DNA from: CAZLNO01 sp964561005
GTDB taxonomy: Bacteria > Pseudomonadota > Alphaproteobacteria > Kiloniellales > Rhodovibrionaceae
Reading direction: 5' to 3'
DNA: 6,051 nt
Assembly (NCBI GenBank): GCA_964561005.1
Contig: CAZLNO010000156.1
Location: 1 to 6,051 of the forward strand
Of this stretch, positions 1 to 5,665 are shown in pieces. Position numbers and translations under genes: made by a program. Below the pieces are notes generated by a model. It did no database searches, was not told the origin of the DNA, and was given only the letters and a program-made list of their open reading frames with translations. How positions within the stretch are numbered: the first letter of the stretch is position 1; every line of letters starts with the position of its first letter.

Positions 1-1830
1 ACCGGCCTGGCCAGCGCCGCCTCGCTGTTCCTGGTGGCCTGCGGGCTGTCCATCATCTTCGGCGTGACGCGAATCGTGAACTTCGCGCACGGCTCGTTCT
101 ACATGCTGGGGGCCTATTTGGCCTATACCCTCAGCGCCTGGCTGATGCCGCGCCTGGGCGGCGCCGGGTTCTGGCTCGCCCTGCCGCTGGCCGCGGCGAT
201 CGTGGGGCTGATCGGCGCGGCGATGGAGGTGCTGGTGCTGCGGCGGCTGTACCGCGCGCACGAGCTGTTCCAGCTTCTGGCCACCTTCGGCGTGGTGCTG
301 ATCGTCGACGACATCGCGCTCGCCGTCTGGGGGCCGGCCGACCTCGTGGGGCCGCGCGCGCCCGGGGCGGACGGGGCGCTGCCCCTGCTCGGCGCGCAAA
401 TTCCGGAATACGACCTGGTGCTGATCGCGGTCGGACCGCTGGTCCTGGCCGGGCTGTGGCTGCTGTTCCGACGCACCCGCTGGGGCATCCTGGTCCGCGC
501 CGCCACCCGCGACCGGGAGATGGTGGGCGCCCTGGGCGTCAACCAGAAGCTGCTGTTCACCTCGACCGTCTTCCTGGGTGCCTTCCTGGCGGGGCTGGGC
601 GGCGCGCTGCAGCTTCCGCGCGAGGCGGCCAGCCTGGGCATGGACCTGAACATCATCGCCGAAGCCTTCGTCGTGACCGTCGTGGGCGGCATGGGGTCGA
701 TCGCCGGGCCGTTCCTGGCGGCGCTGCTGGTGGCGGAGCTGAACGCCTTCGGCATCCTGATCCTGCCGCAAATCTCCATCGTGCTGCTGTTCCTGGTGAT
801 GGCGGTGGTGCTGGTGCTGCGCCCGCAGGGCCTGCTCGGCCGGCCGGAGCAGGCGCAGCAGGGCGGCGGCGCCGCTCCCCCCGCCCCCCTGCCCTCCGGC
901 GACCGACGGGTGCTTGCCGCCGTCTGGCTGCTGCTGGCGGCGCTGGCGGCCCTGCCGGCGGCGGCGGGCGGCTACCTGCTGGGCGTCGCGAGCGAGATCC
1001 TGATCTTCGCCCTCTTCGCCGCCTCGCTGCAGTTCATCATGGGGGTGGGCGGCATGATCTCCTTCGGCCACGCCGCCTACCTGGGCCTGGGCGCCTACGC
1101 CGCCGCCCTGCTGACCCACCACCTCGGCGCGCCGATGGAAGGCGCGCTGCTGGCCGCGCCGCTGGCCGGCGGGCTGGGGGCGCTGGTGTTCGGCTGGTTC
1201 TGCGTGCGGCTGTCCGGCGTCTATCTGGCCATGCTCACCCTGGCCTTCGCGCAGATCGCCTGGTCGGTGGCCTTCCAGTGGACCGAGGTGACCGGCGGCG
1301 ACAACGGCATCCTGGGTGTCTGGCCGGCGCGCTGGGCCGACAGCGCCACGGTGTTCTACTGGCTCACGCTGGCGCTGGTGGCCGGGGCGGTGGCGCTGTT
1401 GTGGCGGATCGTCGCCGCGCCCTTCGGCTATGCCCTGCGCGCCGGCCGCGACTCGCCGTTGCGCGCGGAGGCGATCGGCATCGCGGTGCGCCGACAGCGC
1501 TGGTGGGCGTTCACCCTCGCCGGGACGTTCGCCGGCCTGGCCGGCGGGCTCTACGCCTTCCTGAAGGGCAGCGTGTTTCCCGACGTCATGGCCATCCCGA
1601 TGTCGGTGGACGGCCTGGTCATGGTGCTGCTGGGCGGGGTGCAGACACTGTCCGGCCCCCTGGTCGGCGCGGCGGTCTACGACGGCCTGAAGGCCGAGCT
1701 GGTGACCCGCACCGAGTTCTGGCGCATCCTCATCGGTACCGCCATCGTGCTTCTTTGCGTCGCCCTGCCGCAGGGGATCGTGGGCGGCCTCGGGGAGGTG
1801 TGGCGGAACCGGATTCGCGGCAGTGGCTAG
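1..1830 (+). CDS. Fused LivH-LivM ABC transporter permease (5' partial)
   Basis: This is the membrane-spanning part of a HAAT-family importer, which moves branched-chain amino acids or similar amides across the inner membrane. The frame is open from base 1 with no start in view. The first residues (TGLASAASLF) match the first helix of LivH, so only a short N-terminal piece seems missing; the GTG at 34 lies inside that helix and is not a likely start. A LivH half (about 1-837) contains IFGVTRIVNFAHGSFYMLGAY near the start and the loop GGMGSIAGP at 685-711. A Gly/Ala/Pro/Gln-rich linker spans about 838-906. The LivM half (about 907-1827) has the family motif GGMISFGHAAYLGLGAY at 1048-1098 and a second loop GGVQTLSGP at 1633-1659. 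LivH and LivM are normally separate chains, but fused versions of about 600 residues are known. livG and livF downstream supply the ATPases. The TAG stop at 1828-1830 overlaps the stop of the opposing toxin frame. The substrate cannot be told from sequence alone. Confidence 0.93.
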   Translation, partial: TGLASAASLFLVACGLSIIFGVTRIVNFAHGSFYMLGAYLAYTLSAWLMPRLGGAGFWLALPLAAAIVGLIGAAMEVLVLRRLYRAHELFQLLATFGVVLIVDDIALAVWGPADLVGPRAPGADGALPLLGAQIPEYDLVLIAVGPLVLAGLWLLFRRTRWGILVRAATRDREMVGALGVNQKLLFTSTVFLGAFLAGLGGALQLPREAASLGMDLNIIAEAFVVTVVGGMGSIAGPFLAALLVAELNAFGILILPQISIVLLFLVMAVVLVLRPQGLLGRPEQAQQGGGAAPPAPLPSGDRRVLAAVWLLLAALAALPAAAGGYLLGVASEILIFALFAASLQFIMGVGGMISFGHAAYLGLGAYAAALLTHHLGAPMEGALLAAPLAGGLGALVFGWFCVRLSGVYLAMLTLAFAQIAWSVAFQWTEVTGGDNGILGVWPARWADSATVFYWLTLALVAGAVALLWRIVAAPFGYALRAGRDSPLRAEAIGIAVRRQRWWAFTLAGTFAGLAGGLYAFLKGSVFPDVMAIPMSVDGLVMVLLGGVQTLSGPLVGAAVYDGLKAELVTRTEFWRILIGTAIVLLCVALPQGIVGGLGEVWRNRIRGSG

Positions 1831-2117
1831 AAGTGGCTATCGGGGTCCATTCGCTGGTGCGGCACGCGAACCACGACAATCCCTTGCTGCTCGGCGCGGT
1901 AGAACACTTGATGCCGGCCTGCCGGGAAGCTCCGGTAGCCCTCTCGAAGATCGTCGCGACGACGCCCCATGTTTGGTGTCTGCGACAAACGGACGATCAC
2001 ATCCCGCAAGGTTTCCATTTATCGGGCGCTCTGCTTCTCGCCCCATTTCTCGGCGGTACAGGCCCAGATGTCCTCAAGATCGCGCCGCGCACGGGGCGTC
2101 AGCCGATAGGCGGTCAT
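1827..2117 (-). pseudogene. parE: ParE/RelE-family toxin, interrupted by an in-frame TAA at codon 33
   Basis: The frame begins with ATG at 2117, inside an ATGA overlap with the antitoxin stop, and reads MTAYRLTPRARRDLEDIWAC then TAEKWGEKQSAR. A TAA at 2021-2019 follows. The frame then continues without a shift for 63 residues (ATG at 2018), including GRRRDDLREGYRSFPAGRHQ, VFYRAEQQG and VRVPHQRMDPDSHF, to TAG at 1829-1827. The total of 96 codons fits the usual length of ParE toxins, which poison DNA gyrase. Family members usually have Tyr after KQAER or similar, so a one-base TAC/TAT to TAA change explains the stop. The second piece could be made by reinitiation, since TAA is directly followed by ATG, but it would lack the N-terminal helical region that contacts ParD. 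I infer loss of toxin function. A sequencing error or stop suppression is not excluded. Residue 20 is Cys where Tyr is common. Confidence 0.85.
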
Positions 2118-2359
2118 CGCCCACGATGGGTGCGCTTTCCCTCGATAAAGGCGTCGAAATCAAAGGGCTCGGGCTGTCCGCTCTGCTCGCCTTCGACAAG
2201 GGCGGCGCGCAGGACGTCGCGCCTGACTTCGCGCTCCTCGAGAAGGCGCAATCCGGCCTGGACGACCTCGCTGGGCGAGTGGTAGCGGCCCTGGGCGATC
2301 TGCCGATTGATGAAGCTCTCGAAATGCGCACCAATCGTCACGGAGGTCGTCCGCGGCAT
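2114..2359 (-). CDS. parD: ParD-family ribbon-helix-helix antitoxin
   Basis: This encodes an 81-residue antitoxin that would bind the ParE toxin and repress its own promoter. The N-terminus PRTTSVTIGAHFESFINRQI forms the ribbon strand and first helix of a CopG/Arc-type DNA-binding fold. QGRYHSPSEVVQAGLRLLEE is the typical ParD second helix. The acidic, aromatic tail near PEPFDFDAFIEGK is the usual toxin-binding segment. The frame is intact. GGAGAG (complement of 2365-2370) lies 5 bases from the ATG at 2359; the ATG at 2362 is also possible but only 2 bases away. The TGA stop overlaps the toxin ATG by 4 bases, which indicates translational coupling. The gene lies antisense between the permease and livG genes of a Liv operon and is divergent from livG. 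If the toxin is dead, this is an orphan antitoxin that may still repress its own promoter or neutralise related toxins. Confidence 0.88.
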   Translation of the reverse strand: MPRTTSVTIGAHFESFINRQIAQGRYHSPSEVVQAGLRLLEEREVRRDVLRAALVEGEQSGQPEPFDFDAFIEGKRTHRGR

Positions 2360-2362
2360 CAT

Positions 2363-2451
2363 GTCTCTCCACGCCGAGTCAGTCTAAACCGAACGAACCG
2401 TATGGCCAGAACCGCCCAAACGCAAGTTGCGCCGGAAGGAAAACGCTGCCG
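2363..2451. promoter_or_regulatory. Divergent parD/livG intergenic region with candidate repressor repeats
   Basis: This 89-base spacer lies between the divergent starts of parD and livG and should hold the antitoxin promoter. It contains short tandem repeats: AGTC twice at 2377-2384, and AACCG-AACG-AACCG at 2387-2400. Ribbon-helix-helix antitoxins commonly bind short repeated half-sites beside their own start, so these are candidate operator elements. No strong -35/-10 pair is visible on either strand. GGAAGGA at 2434-2440 is the probable livG ribosome binding site. Confidence 0.35.
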
Positions 2452-3243
2452 ATGACCCCGCCCGTCCTCGCCGTGGAGCGCATCGAAAAGGCCTTTGGCG
2501 GCGTACAGGCCGTGGCTGACGTATCCTTTTCGGTCGGCGCCGGGGAGCTGGTGGCGCTGATCGGGCCCAACGGCGCCGGCAAGTCGACCTGCTTCAACAT
2601 CGCCAACGGCCAGCTCGCGCCCGACAGCGGCCGCGTTTGCCTGGACGGCGCGGATATCACGGGGCTGCCCCCGCACAGGATCTTTCGGCGCGGCGTCGGG
2701 CGGACCTTCCAGGTCGCTGCCACCTTCGGCTCGATGACGGTGGCGGAGAACGTGCAGGTGGCGCTCCTGTCGCATCGCCGCAAGCTCCACTCGCTGTGGC
2801 CGCGGGCGCGGCGCCTGCTGCACGCGGAGGCCCTGGCGCTGTTGGAGCAAGTGGGCCTGGCCGAGCTGGCCGACACGCCCTGCGGCGTCCTGGCCTACGG
2901 CGACCTGAAGCGCGCCGAGCTGGCGATCGCCCTGGCCAACGATCCCAGGCTGCTGCTGATGGACGAACCGACGGCCGGCATGGCGCCGCGCGAGCGGGGC
3001 GAACTGATGGCGCTGGCCGGCCAGGTCGTGCGCGAGCGGGGCCTGGCGGTGCTGTTCACCGAACACGACATGGACGTGGTTTTCGGCCACGCCGACCGCG
3101 TCCTGGTGCTGGATCGCGGCGGGCTGATCGCGGAAGGGCCGCCGGCCGTGGTGCGGACCGATCCCAGGGTCCGCGAGGTCTACCTGGGTCCCGAGACGCT
3201 GGCGGCCGATCAGGAGGACGAGGAGAACGCGGCGACATGCTGA
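2452..3243 (+). CDS. livG: LivG-type ABC transporter ATP-binding protein
   Basis: This 263-residue cytoplasmic ATPase powers the HAAT importer together with LivF. Visible motifs, by residue, are: Walker A GPNGAGKST at 38-46; Q-loop Gln in RTFQ near 87; the LivG-style signature LAYGD at 147-151; Walker B LLLMDEP at 167-173, with Asp171 and Glu172; and the switch His at 205 in TEHDMD. The pre-signature insert around 98-125 (VAENVQVALLSHRRK) is typical of LivG. The ATG at 2452 has GGAAGGA 11 bases upstream. The gene ends at TGA 3241-3243, overlapping the livF start by 7 bases, so the two are translationally coupled. The C-terminal tail after residue 250 is acidic (DQEDEEN), and its codons contain the livF ribosome binding site. 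The gene is cut off from the permease gene by the antisense toxin-antitoxin pair. Confidence 0.93.
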   Translation: MTPPVLAVERIEKAFGGVQAVADVSFSVGAGELVALIGPNGAGKSTCFNIANGQLAPDSGRVCLDGADITGLPPHRIFRRGVGRTFQVAATFGSMTVAENVQVALLSHRRKLHSLWPRARRLLHAEALALLEQVGLAELADTPCGVLAYGDLKRAELAIALANDPRLLLMDEPTAGMAPRERGELMALAGQVVRERGLAVLFTEHDMDVVFGHADRVLVLDRGGLIAEGPPAVVRTDPRVREVYLGPETLAADQEDEENAATC

Positions 3244-3938
3244 GCCTGGAAGAGGTCGATGTCTTCTACGGCCGCGCCCAGGCGCTGTTCGGCGTCGGCT
3301 TCGAGGTGCCGGCCGGCCGGATCGTCGCGCTGATGGGCCGCAACGGCGCCGGCAAGTCCACCACGCTCAAGGCCATCATGGGCCTCCAGCCAGCCGCCGC
3401 GGGGACGATCGCCTTCCGCAACCGGCGCATCGATGACCTGCCGCCCTATCGGATCGCGCGCCTTGGTATCGGCTACGTGCCGGAGGACCGGCGCGTCTTC
3501 CCCGAGCTGACGGTGCTGGAGAACCTGGAGGTCGGCCGGCGCGAGCCGGAGACCGGCGCGCCGGTCTGGACCCCCGAACGGCTGTTCGGTCTGTTCCCGA
3601 ACCTGCGGGAGCTGGCGCACCGCCGGGCCGGGGAGACCAGCGGCGGCGAGCAGCAGATGCTGGCCCTCGCGCGCACGTTGATGGGCAACCCCCGCCTGCT
3701 CTTGCTGGACGAGCCGTCCGAGGGCCTGGCCCCGGTCATCGTGCAGCAGATGGCGCGCGCCATCATCGCCCTGCGGCGCGGCGGGCTGACCGTCCTGCTG
3801 TCCGAGCAGAACCTCCGCTTCGCGCGCGCCGTGGCCGACCGTGCCGTGGTTCTGGAGAAGGGGCGCGTCCGCTTCAGCGGACGGATCGCCGAGCTGGCGG
3901 CGGACAAGGCCCTGCACGAGGCCTATCTCGCGCCGTGA
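3237..3938 (+). CDS. livF: LivF-type ABC transporter ATP-binding protein
   Basis: This 233-residue protein is the second ATPase of the importer and pairs with LivG. By residue it shows Walker A GRNGAGKST at 34-42, the LivF-type YVPEDRRVFPELTVLENL from 80, signature TSGGEQQ at 134-140, and Walker B LLLLDEPSEGLAP at 154-166. EQN at 190-192 puts Gln at the usual switch-His position, as is common in LivF proteins. The signature starts with Thr where Leu is usual; the core SGGEQQ is kept. The ATG at 3237 is chosen because homology begins right there (MLSLEEVDVFYG) and AGGAG sits at 3221-3225. The same frame is open far upstream, but that part is only a shadow of livG. The gene overlaps livG by 7 bases and ends 13 bases from the convergent hemolysin III-like gene. 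Confidence 0.93.
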   Translation: MLSLEEVDVFYGRAQALFGVGFEVPAGRIVALMGRNGAGKSTTLKAIMGLQPAAAGTIAFRNRRIDDLPPYRIARLGIGYVPEDRRVFPELTVLENLEVGRREPETGAPVWTPERLFGLFPNLRELAHRRAGETSGGEQQMLALARTLMGNPRLLLLDEPSEGLAPVIVQQMARAIIALRRGGLTVLLSEQNLRFARAVADRAVVLEKGRVRFSGRIAELAADKALHEAYLAP

Positions 3939-3951
3939 CGGGGCCGCGCGC

Positions 3952-4623
3952 TCAGGCGGCTGCTGCTCCGCCGGTCATCGCGACGAACACGGCCGCGTAG
4001 TGGCAGGCCGCCGCCACCAGCACGCAGGCGTGCCAGATCGCGTTGTGGAACCGCAGGCCGCGCCAGAGGTGGAACGCCACGCCGATCGTGTAGATGGCGC
4101 CGCCGCCCAGCAGCAGCCAGGCCACGGCGACCGTCACCGAATCCAGCAGCGGCCGCAGCGCCGCCAGGATGCTCCAGCCCATGAGCAGGTAGAGGACGAG
4201 GGAGATTCGTTCGCCGCGGCGCTCGCCCAGCAGCGCCAGCACGACCCCGACCGCCGCGGCCGCCCAGACCGCGGCCAGCAATCCCCAGCCCCAGGCGCCG
4301 CCGATCTTCACCCCCGCGAAGGGGGTGTAGGTGGCCGCGATCATGACGAAGATGGCCGCGTGGTCGAGGCGCCGGAGCACCCGCTTGACCGCGCCGGGCC
4401 GGGCGAGGTTGTACAGGCCGGAGAAGGTCAGCATCGCCACCAGCCCGACGCAGTAGACGGCGACCGTCAGCCCTTCAGCCGCGGAGGCCCGGGGCAGGAC
4501 CAGCACGACAATCACCACGGCCCCGAGAACGCCGCCCAGGATGCCGGAGACGTGAATGATGCCGTCGACGACGCGTTCGGCCGTCGTATAGCTCGGGAAC
4601 TGGAATGAGGGACGAACCGTCAT
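3952..4623 (-). CDS. Hemolysin III / PAQR family membrane protein
   Basis: This 223-residue protein is hydrophobic almost throughout, with about seven membrane segments, as in the HlyIII/YqfA/PAQR family. Family landmarks, by residue, are: Glu16 and His24 in ERVVDGIIHVSG; SGLYN at 68-72; RRLDHAAIFVMIAATYTPF at 84-102; GGGAIYTIGVAFH at 173-185; and HNAIWHACVLVAAACHYAAV at 193-212. His193, His198 and His208 form the C-terminal cluster thought to bind metal in related proteins. Where many members have SxxYH, this one has Asn72. The molecular role of bacterial members is not settled and the haemolysin name is historical. The ATG at 4623 has only a weak AAGG ribosome site 5 bases upstream. The gene lies downstream of csp on the same strand, beyond a strong terminator, so it probably has its own promoter in 4624-4740. 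It converges on livF with a 13-base gap and no visible terminator between them. Confidence 0.9.
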   Translation of the reverse strand: MTVRPSFQFPSYTTAERVVDGIIHVSGILGGVLGAVVIVVLVLPRASAAEGLTVAVYCVGLVAMLTFSGLYNLARPGAVKRVLRRLDHAAIFVMIAATYTPFAGVKIGGAWGWGLLAAVWAAAAVGVVLALLGERRGERISLVLYLLMGWSILAALRPLLDSVTVAVAWLLLGGGAIYTIGVAFHLWRGLRFHNAIWHACVLVAAACHYAAVFVAMTGGAAAA

Positions 4624-4745
4624 CCGGGCCTTGCGAACGCTCGCTGCCGTGGCCTTTGTGATTCGCCAAGCAGCCTACCCGCAAATCCCCTGGTCGTGCG
4701 ACCCCGCCGCACATCGCCGACGACAGCCCGCGCCGAAAAAGCAAA

Positions 4746-4771
4746 CGGCGGCATCCCGAAGGATGCCGCCG
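4746..4771 (-). terminator. Intrinsic terminator of the cold-shock gene (UUCG loop)
   Basis: A perfect 11-bp stem joins 4746-4756 to 4761-4771. On the minus strand the loop is TTCG, an exceptionally stable tetraloop when transcribed. The stem is followed by GTTTGCTTTTTC, a U-rich tract. It lies about 35 bases past the csp stop, in the right orientation to end csp transcription before the hemolysin III-like gene. On the plus strand no T-run follows, so it is probably one-directional. Confidence 0.85.
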
Positions 4772-4785
4772 CGCCGTTCGTCAGG

Positions 4786-4814
4786 CCGCGATCGCGGCGG
4801 CGTATTACGCCGCC
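4786..4814. repeat. Overlapping palindromes at the csp stop codon
   Basis: GGCGGCGTATTACGCCGCC (4796-4814) is a perfect inverted repeat centred on the TAA stop of the cold-shock gene. It can fold as a 7-bp stem with a 5-base loop carrying part of the stop. CCGCGATCGCGG (4786-4797) is a 12-bp palindrome overlapping its end. Together with the terminator at 4746-4771 they form a run of three dyads in about 70 bases. A role in mRNA 3'-end stability is possible but inferred. Confidence 0.6.
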
Positions 4815-5008
4815 CGCAGATTGCCGGCCGCGGGCTTGCCCCGCTCCATCACCACCTCGTAGCTGACCTTCTGACCCTCGTGAAGGGTGTCGAGGCCGGC
4901 CTGCTGCACCGCCGTGATATGGACGAAGACATCCTTGCTGCCGTCGTCCGGCTGGATGAAGCCGTAGCCGCGCTGGGTGTTGAAGAACTTGACCGTACCG
5001 TTCGCCAT
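4805..5008 (-). CDS. CspA-family cold-shock protein
   Basis: This 67-residue single cold-shock domain is a small cytoplasmic RNA/ssDNA-binding protein that acts as an RNA chaperone. RNP1 is RGYGFI at residues 13-18 and RNP2 is VFVHIT at 27-32. It opens with MANGTVKFFN and the C-terminal strand reads GQKVSYEVVMERGKPAAGNL, a form common in alphaproteobacteria. The length is normal for the family. The ATG at 5008 is chosen because GGAGG (complement of 5014-5018) lies 5 bases upstream and the family motif starts here. The same frame stays open further upstream and includes another ATG, but that stretch shows no homology. The gene has a GC-rich hairpin in its leader and a strong terminator downstream, so it is probably transcribed alone. 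A long structured leader is typical of cold-inducible csp genes; whether this copy is cold-induced cannot be read from the sequence. Confidence 0.95.
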   Translation of the reverse strand: MANGTVKFFNTQRGYGFIQPDDGSKDVFVHITAVQQAGLDTLHEGQKVSYEVVMERGKPAAGNLRAA

Positions 5009-5038
5009 GATGGCCTCCATCGGTTGCAATTGTCGCCT

Positions 5039-5063
5039 GCGCCGGCGGCACCTCCGCCGGCGC
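5039..5063 (-). promoter_or_regulatory. GC-rich hairpin in the csp leader
   Basis: GCGCCGGCGG (5039-5048) and CCGCCGGCGC (5054-5063) form a perfect 10-bp stem with a 5-base loop, AGGTG in the csp sense. It lies 30 bases upstream of the csp ATG and would be in the 5' leader of the transcript. No T-run follows, so it is not a usual terminator. It may stabilise the leader or affect translation with temperature; that role is inferred. Confidence 0.5.
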
Positions 5064-5218
5064 GCAGTCTGGATTTCGGCATCATGGGTAGCTGAAGTCG
5101 GCCTCGTTGGGAGGCAGTCAGGCAAGCCGCGAAACCAAAAGCAGACGCAAGTCATATACGCGAACCGCGCGCCTTATGCCAGGGGTCTTTGCGCTGTCCG
5201 GGCAAAAAATTGCTCGAT

Positions 5219-5235
5219 CCCGCGAAGAGCGCGGG
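5219..5235. repeat. Inverted repeat CCCGCG-AAGAG-CGCGGG
   Basis: This is a perfect 6-bp stem with a 5-base loop. Read on the minus strand it is followed about 10 bases later by TTTTTT (complement of 5204-5209), which is a weak terminator-like arrangement. No gene on the minus strand lies just upstream of it, so its role is unclear. Confidence 0.4.
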
Positions 5236-5271
5236 TGGGCAGGGCCAATCCCTCGCCTCGCGCGTGCCTGC

Positions 5272-5288
5272 CATGCATTAATTGCATG
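5272..5288. promoter_or_regulatory. AT-rich palindrome CATGCA-TTAAT-TGCATG, candidate operator
   Basis: This is a perfect 17-bp dyad with 6-bp arms around a 5-base centre, within GC-rich surroundings and between two divergent genes. Its size and symmetry resemble the site of a dimeric transcription regulator. No regulator gene is in view and the family cannot be assigned. Confidence 0.35.
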
Positions 5289-5381
5289 AGTGCTCGCCGC
5301 GCCGGGTCGAATTTTCCCAAAGCGCCATCTTGCGTCGCCGGTTCGCAATTTTATGCGCTGCACAACTGACCGGGACTGCAT

Positions 5382-5410
5382 TTGGCGAAGTCACAAGCTC
5401 GTGACGCCAA
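5382..5410. repeat. Nested inverted repeat TTGGCG...CGCCAA
   Basis: The outer arms are TTGGCG at 5382-5387 and CGCCAA at 5405-5410. The inner arms are GTCAC at 5390-5394 and GTGAC at 5401-5405, around AAGCTC. The two sets can form one imperfect hairpin with a 3-base bulge. It lies about 255 bases before the corrinoid gene and may be a protein-binding site or an RNA structure. Confidence 0.35.
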
Positions 5411-5665
5411 GTCGGTCGCGACGATTCCATTTACCAGCCCTTAAAGATCGCGCGGCAACGCTTGACGCAGCGGCGGCCGGCAACGATCTGTCTGGTCGGG
5501 CCGGAACGGCGCGAAGGCGCGGAAACCCTTGGCTTTCAGCGGTCTGTCGCATTTCGGATAGCGCAGGTCGCGGCAGCGGCAGCCATGAAAGGGACGGACT
5601 GCGCCAAATAATCGCGGGAGCTGCGCAGCACGCGGCACGAAAGCTATGAACTGCGAGGTATGGGG

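Larger units (their letters stand above)
5009..5665. other. Long divergent intergenic region without a convincing gene
   Basis: About 650 bases separate the divergent csp and corrinoid-protein starts. Open frames here, such as 5290-5649 on the plus strand, show no recognisable domain and no good ribosome site. The segment is less GC-rich than the flanking genes, with stretches such as AAAAAATT near 5204 and CATTAATTGCATG near 5276. It contains several inverted repeats, listed separately. A possible -10 for csp is TATATG (complement of 5153-5158), which would give a leader of about 140 bases; AATAAT at 5607-5612 could be a -10 for the corrinoid gene. Both are weak, with no clear -35. I saw no cobalamin-riboswitch box or tRNA. 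Confidence 0.6.

Noticed and set aside
1823..2455. Open frame of about 210 codons on the plus strand between the permease and livG genes
   Set aside because: It lies opposite the recognisable parD and parE frames, has low-complexity composition and no known domain. It is a shadow in GC-rich DNA.
2637..3236. Upstream extension of the livF frame
   Set aside because: It overlaps livG in another frame and shows no homology. LivF begins at the ATG at 3237 with a ribosome site.
3841..4608. Long plus-strand frame rich in Gln, His, Arg and Asp
   Set aside because: It is antisense to the hemolysin III-like gene, whose membrane segments and motifs are clear, and its composition is typical of an antisense shadow.
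5009..5155. N-terminal extension of the cold-shock protein
   Set aside because: The residues upstream of MANGTVKFF match no cold-shock family, contain the leader hairpin, and the best ribosome site is at the inner ATG.
5290..5649. Plus-strand frame of 119 codons upstream of the corrinoid gene
   Set aside because: There is no ribosome site, no domain and no neighbour overlap suggesting translation; composition looks non-coding.
5300..5660. Possible cobalamin or SAM riboswitch before the corrinoid gene
   Set aside because: I looked for a B12 box and for SAM-II-like conserved stretches and found none that match.
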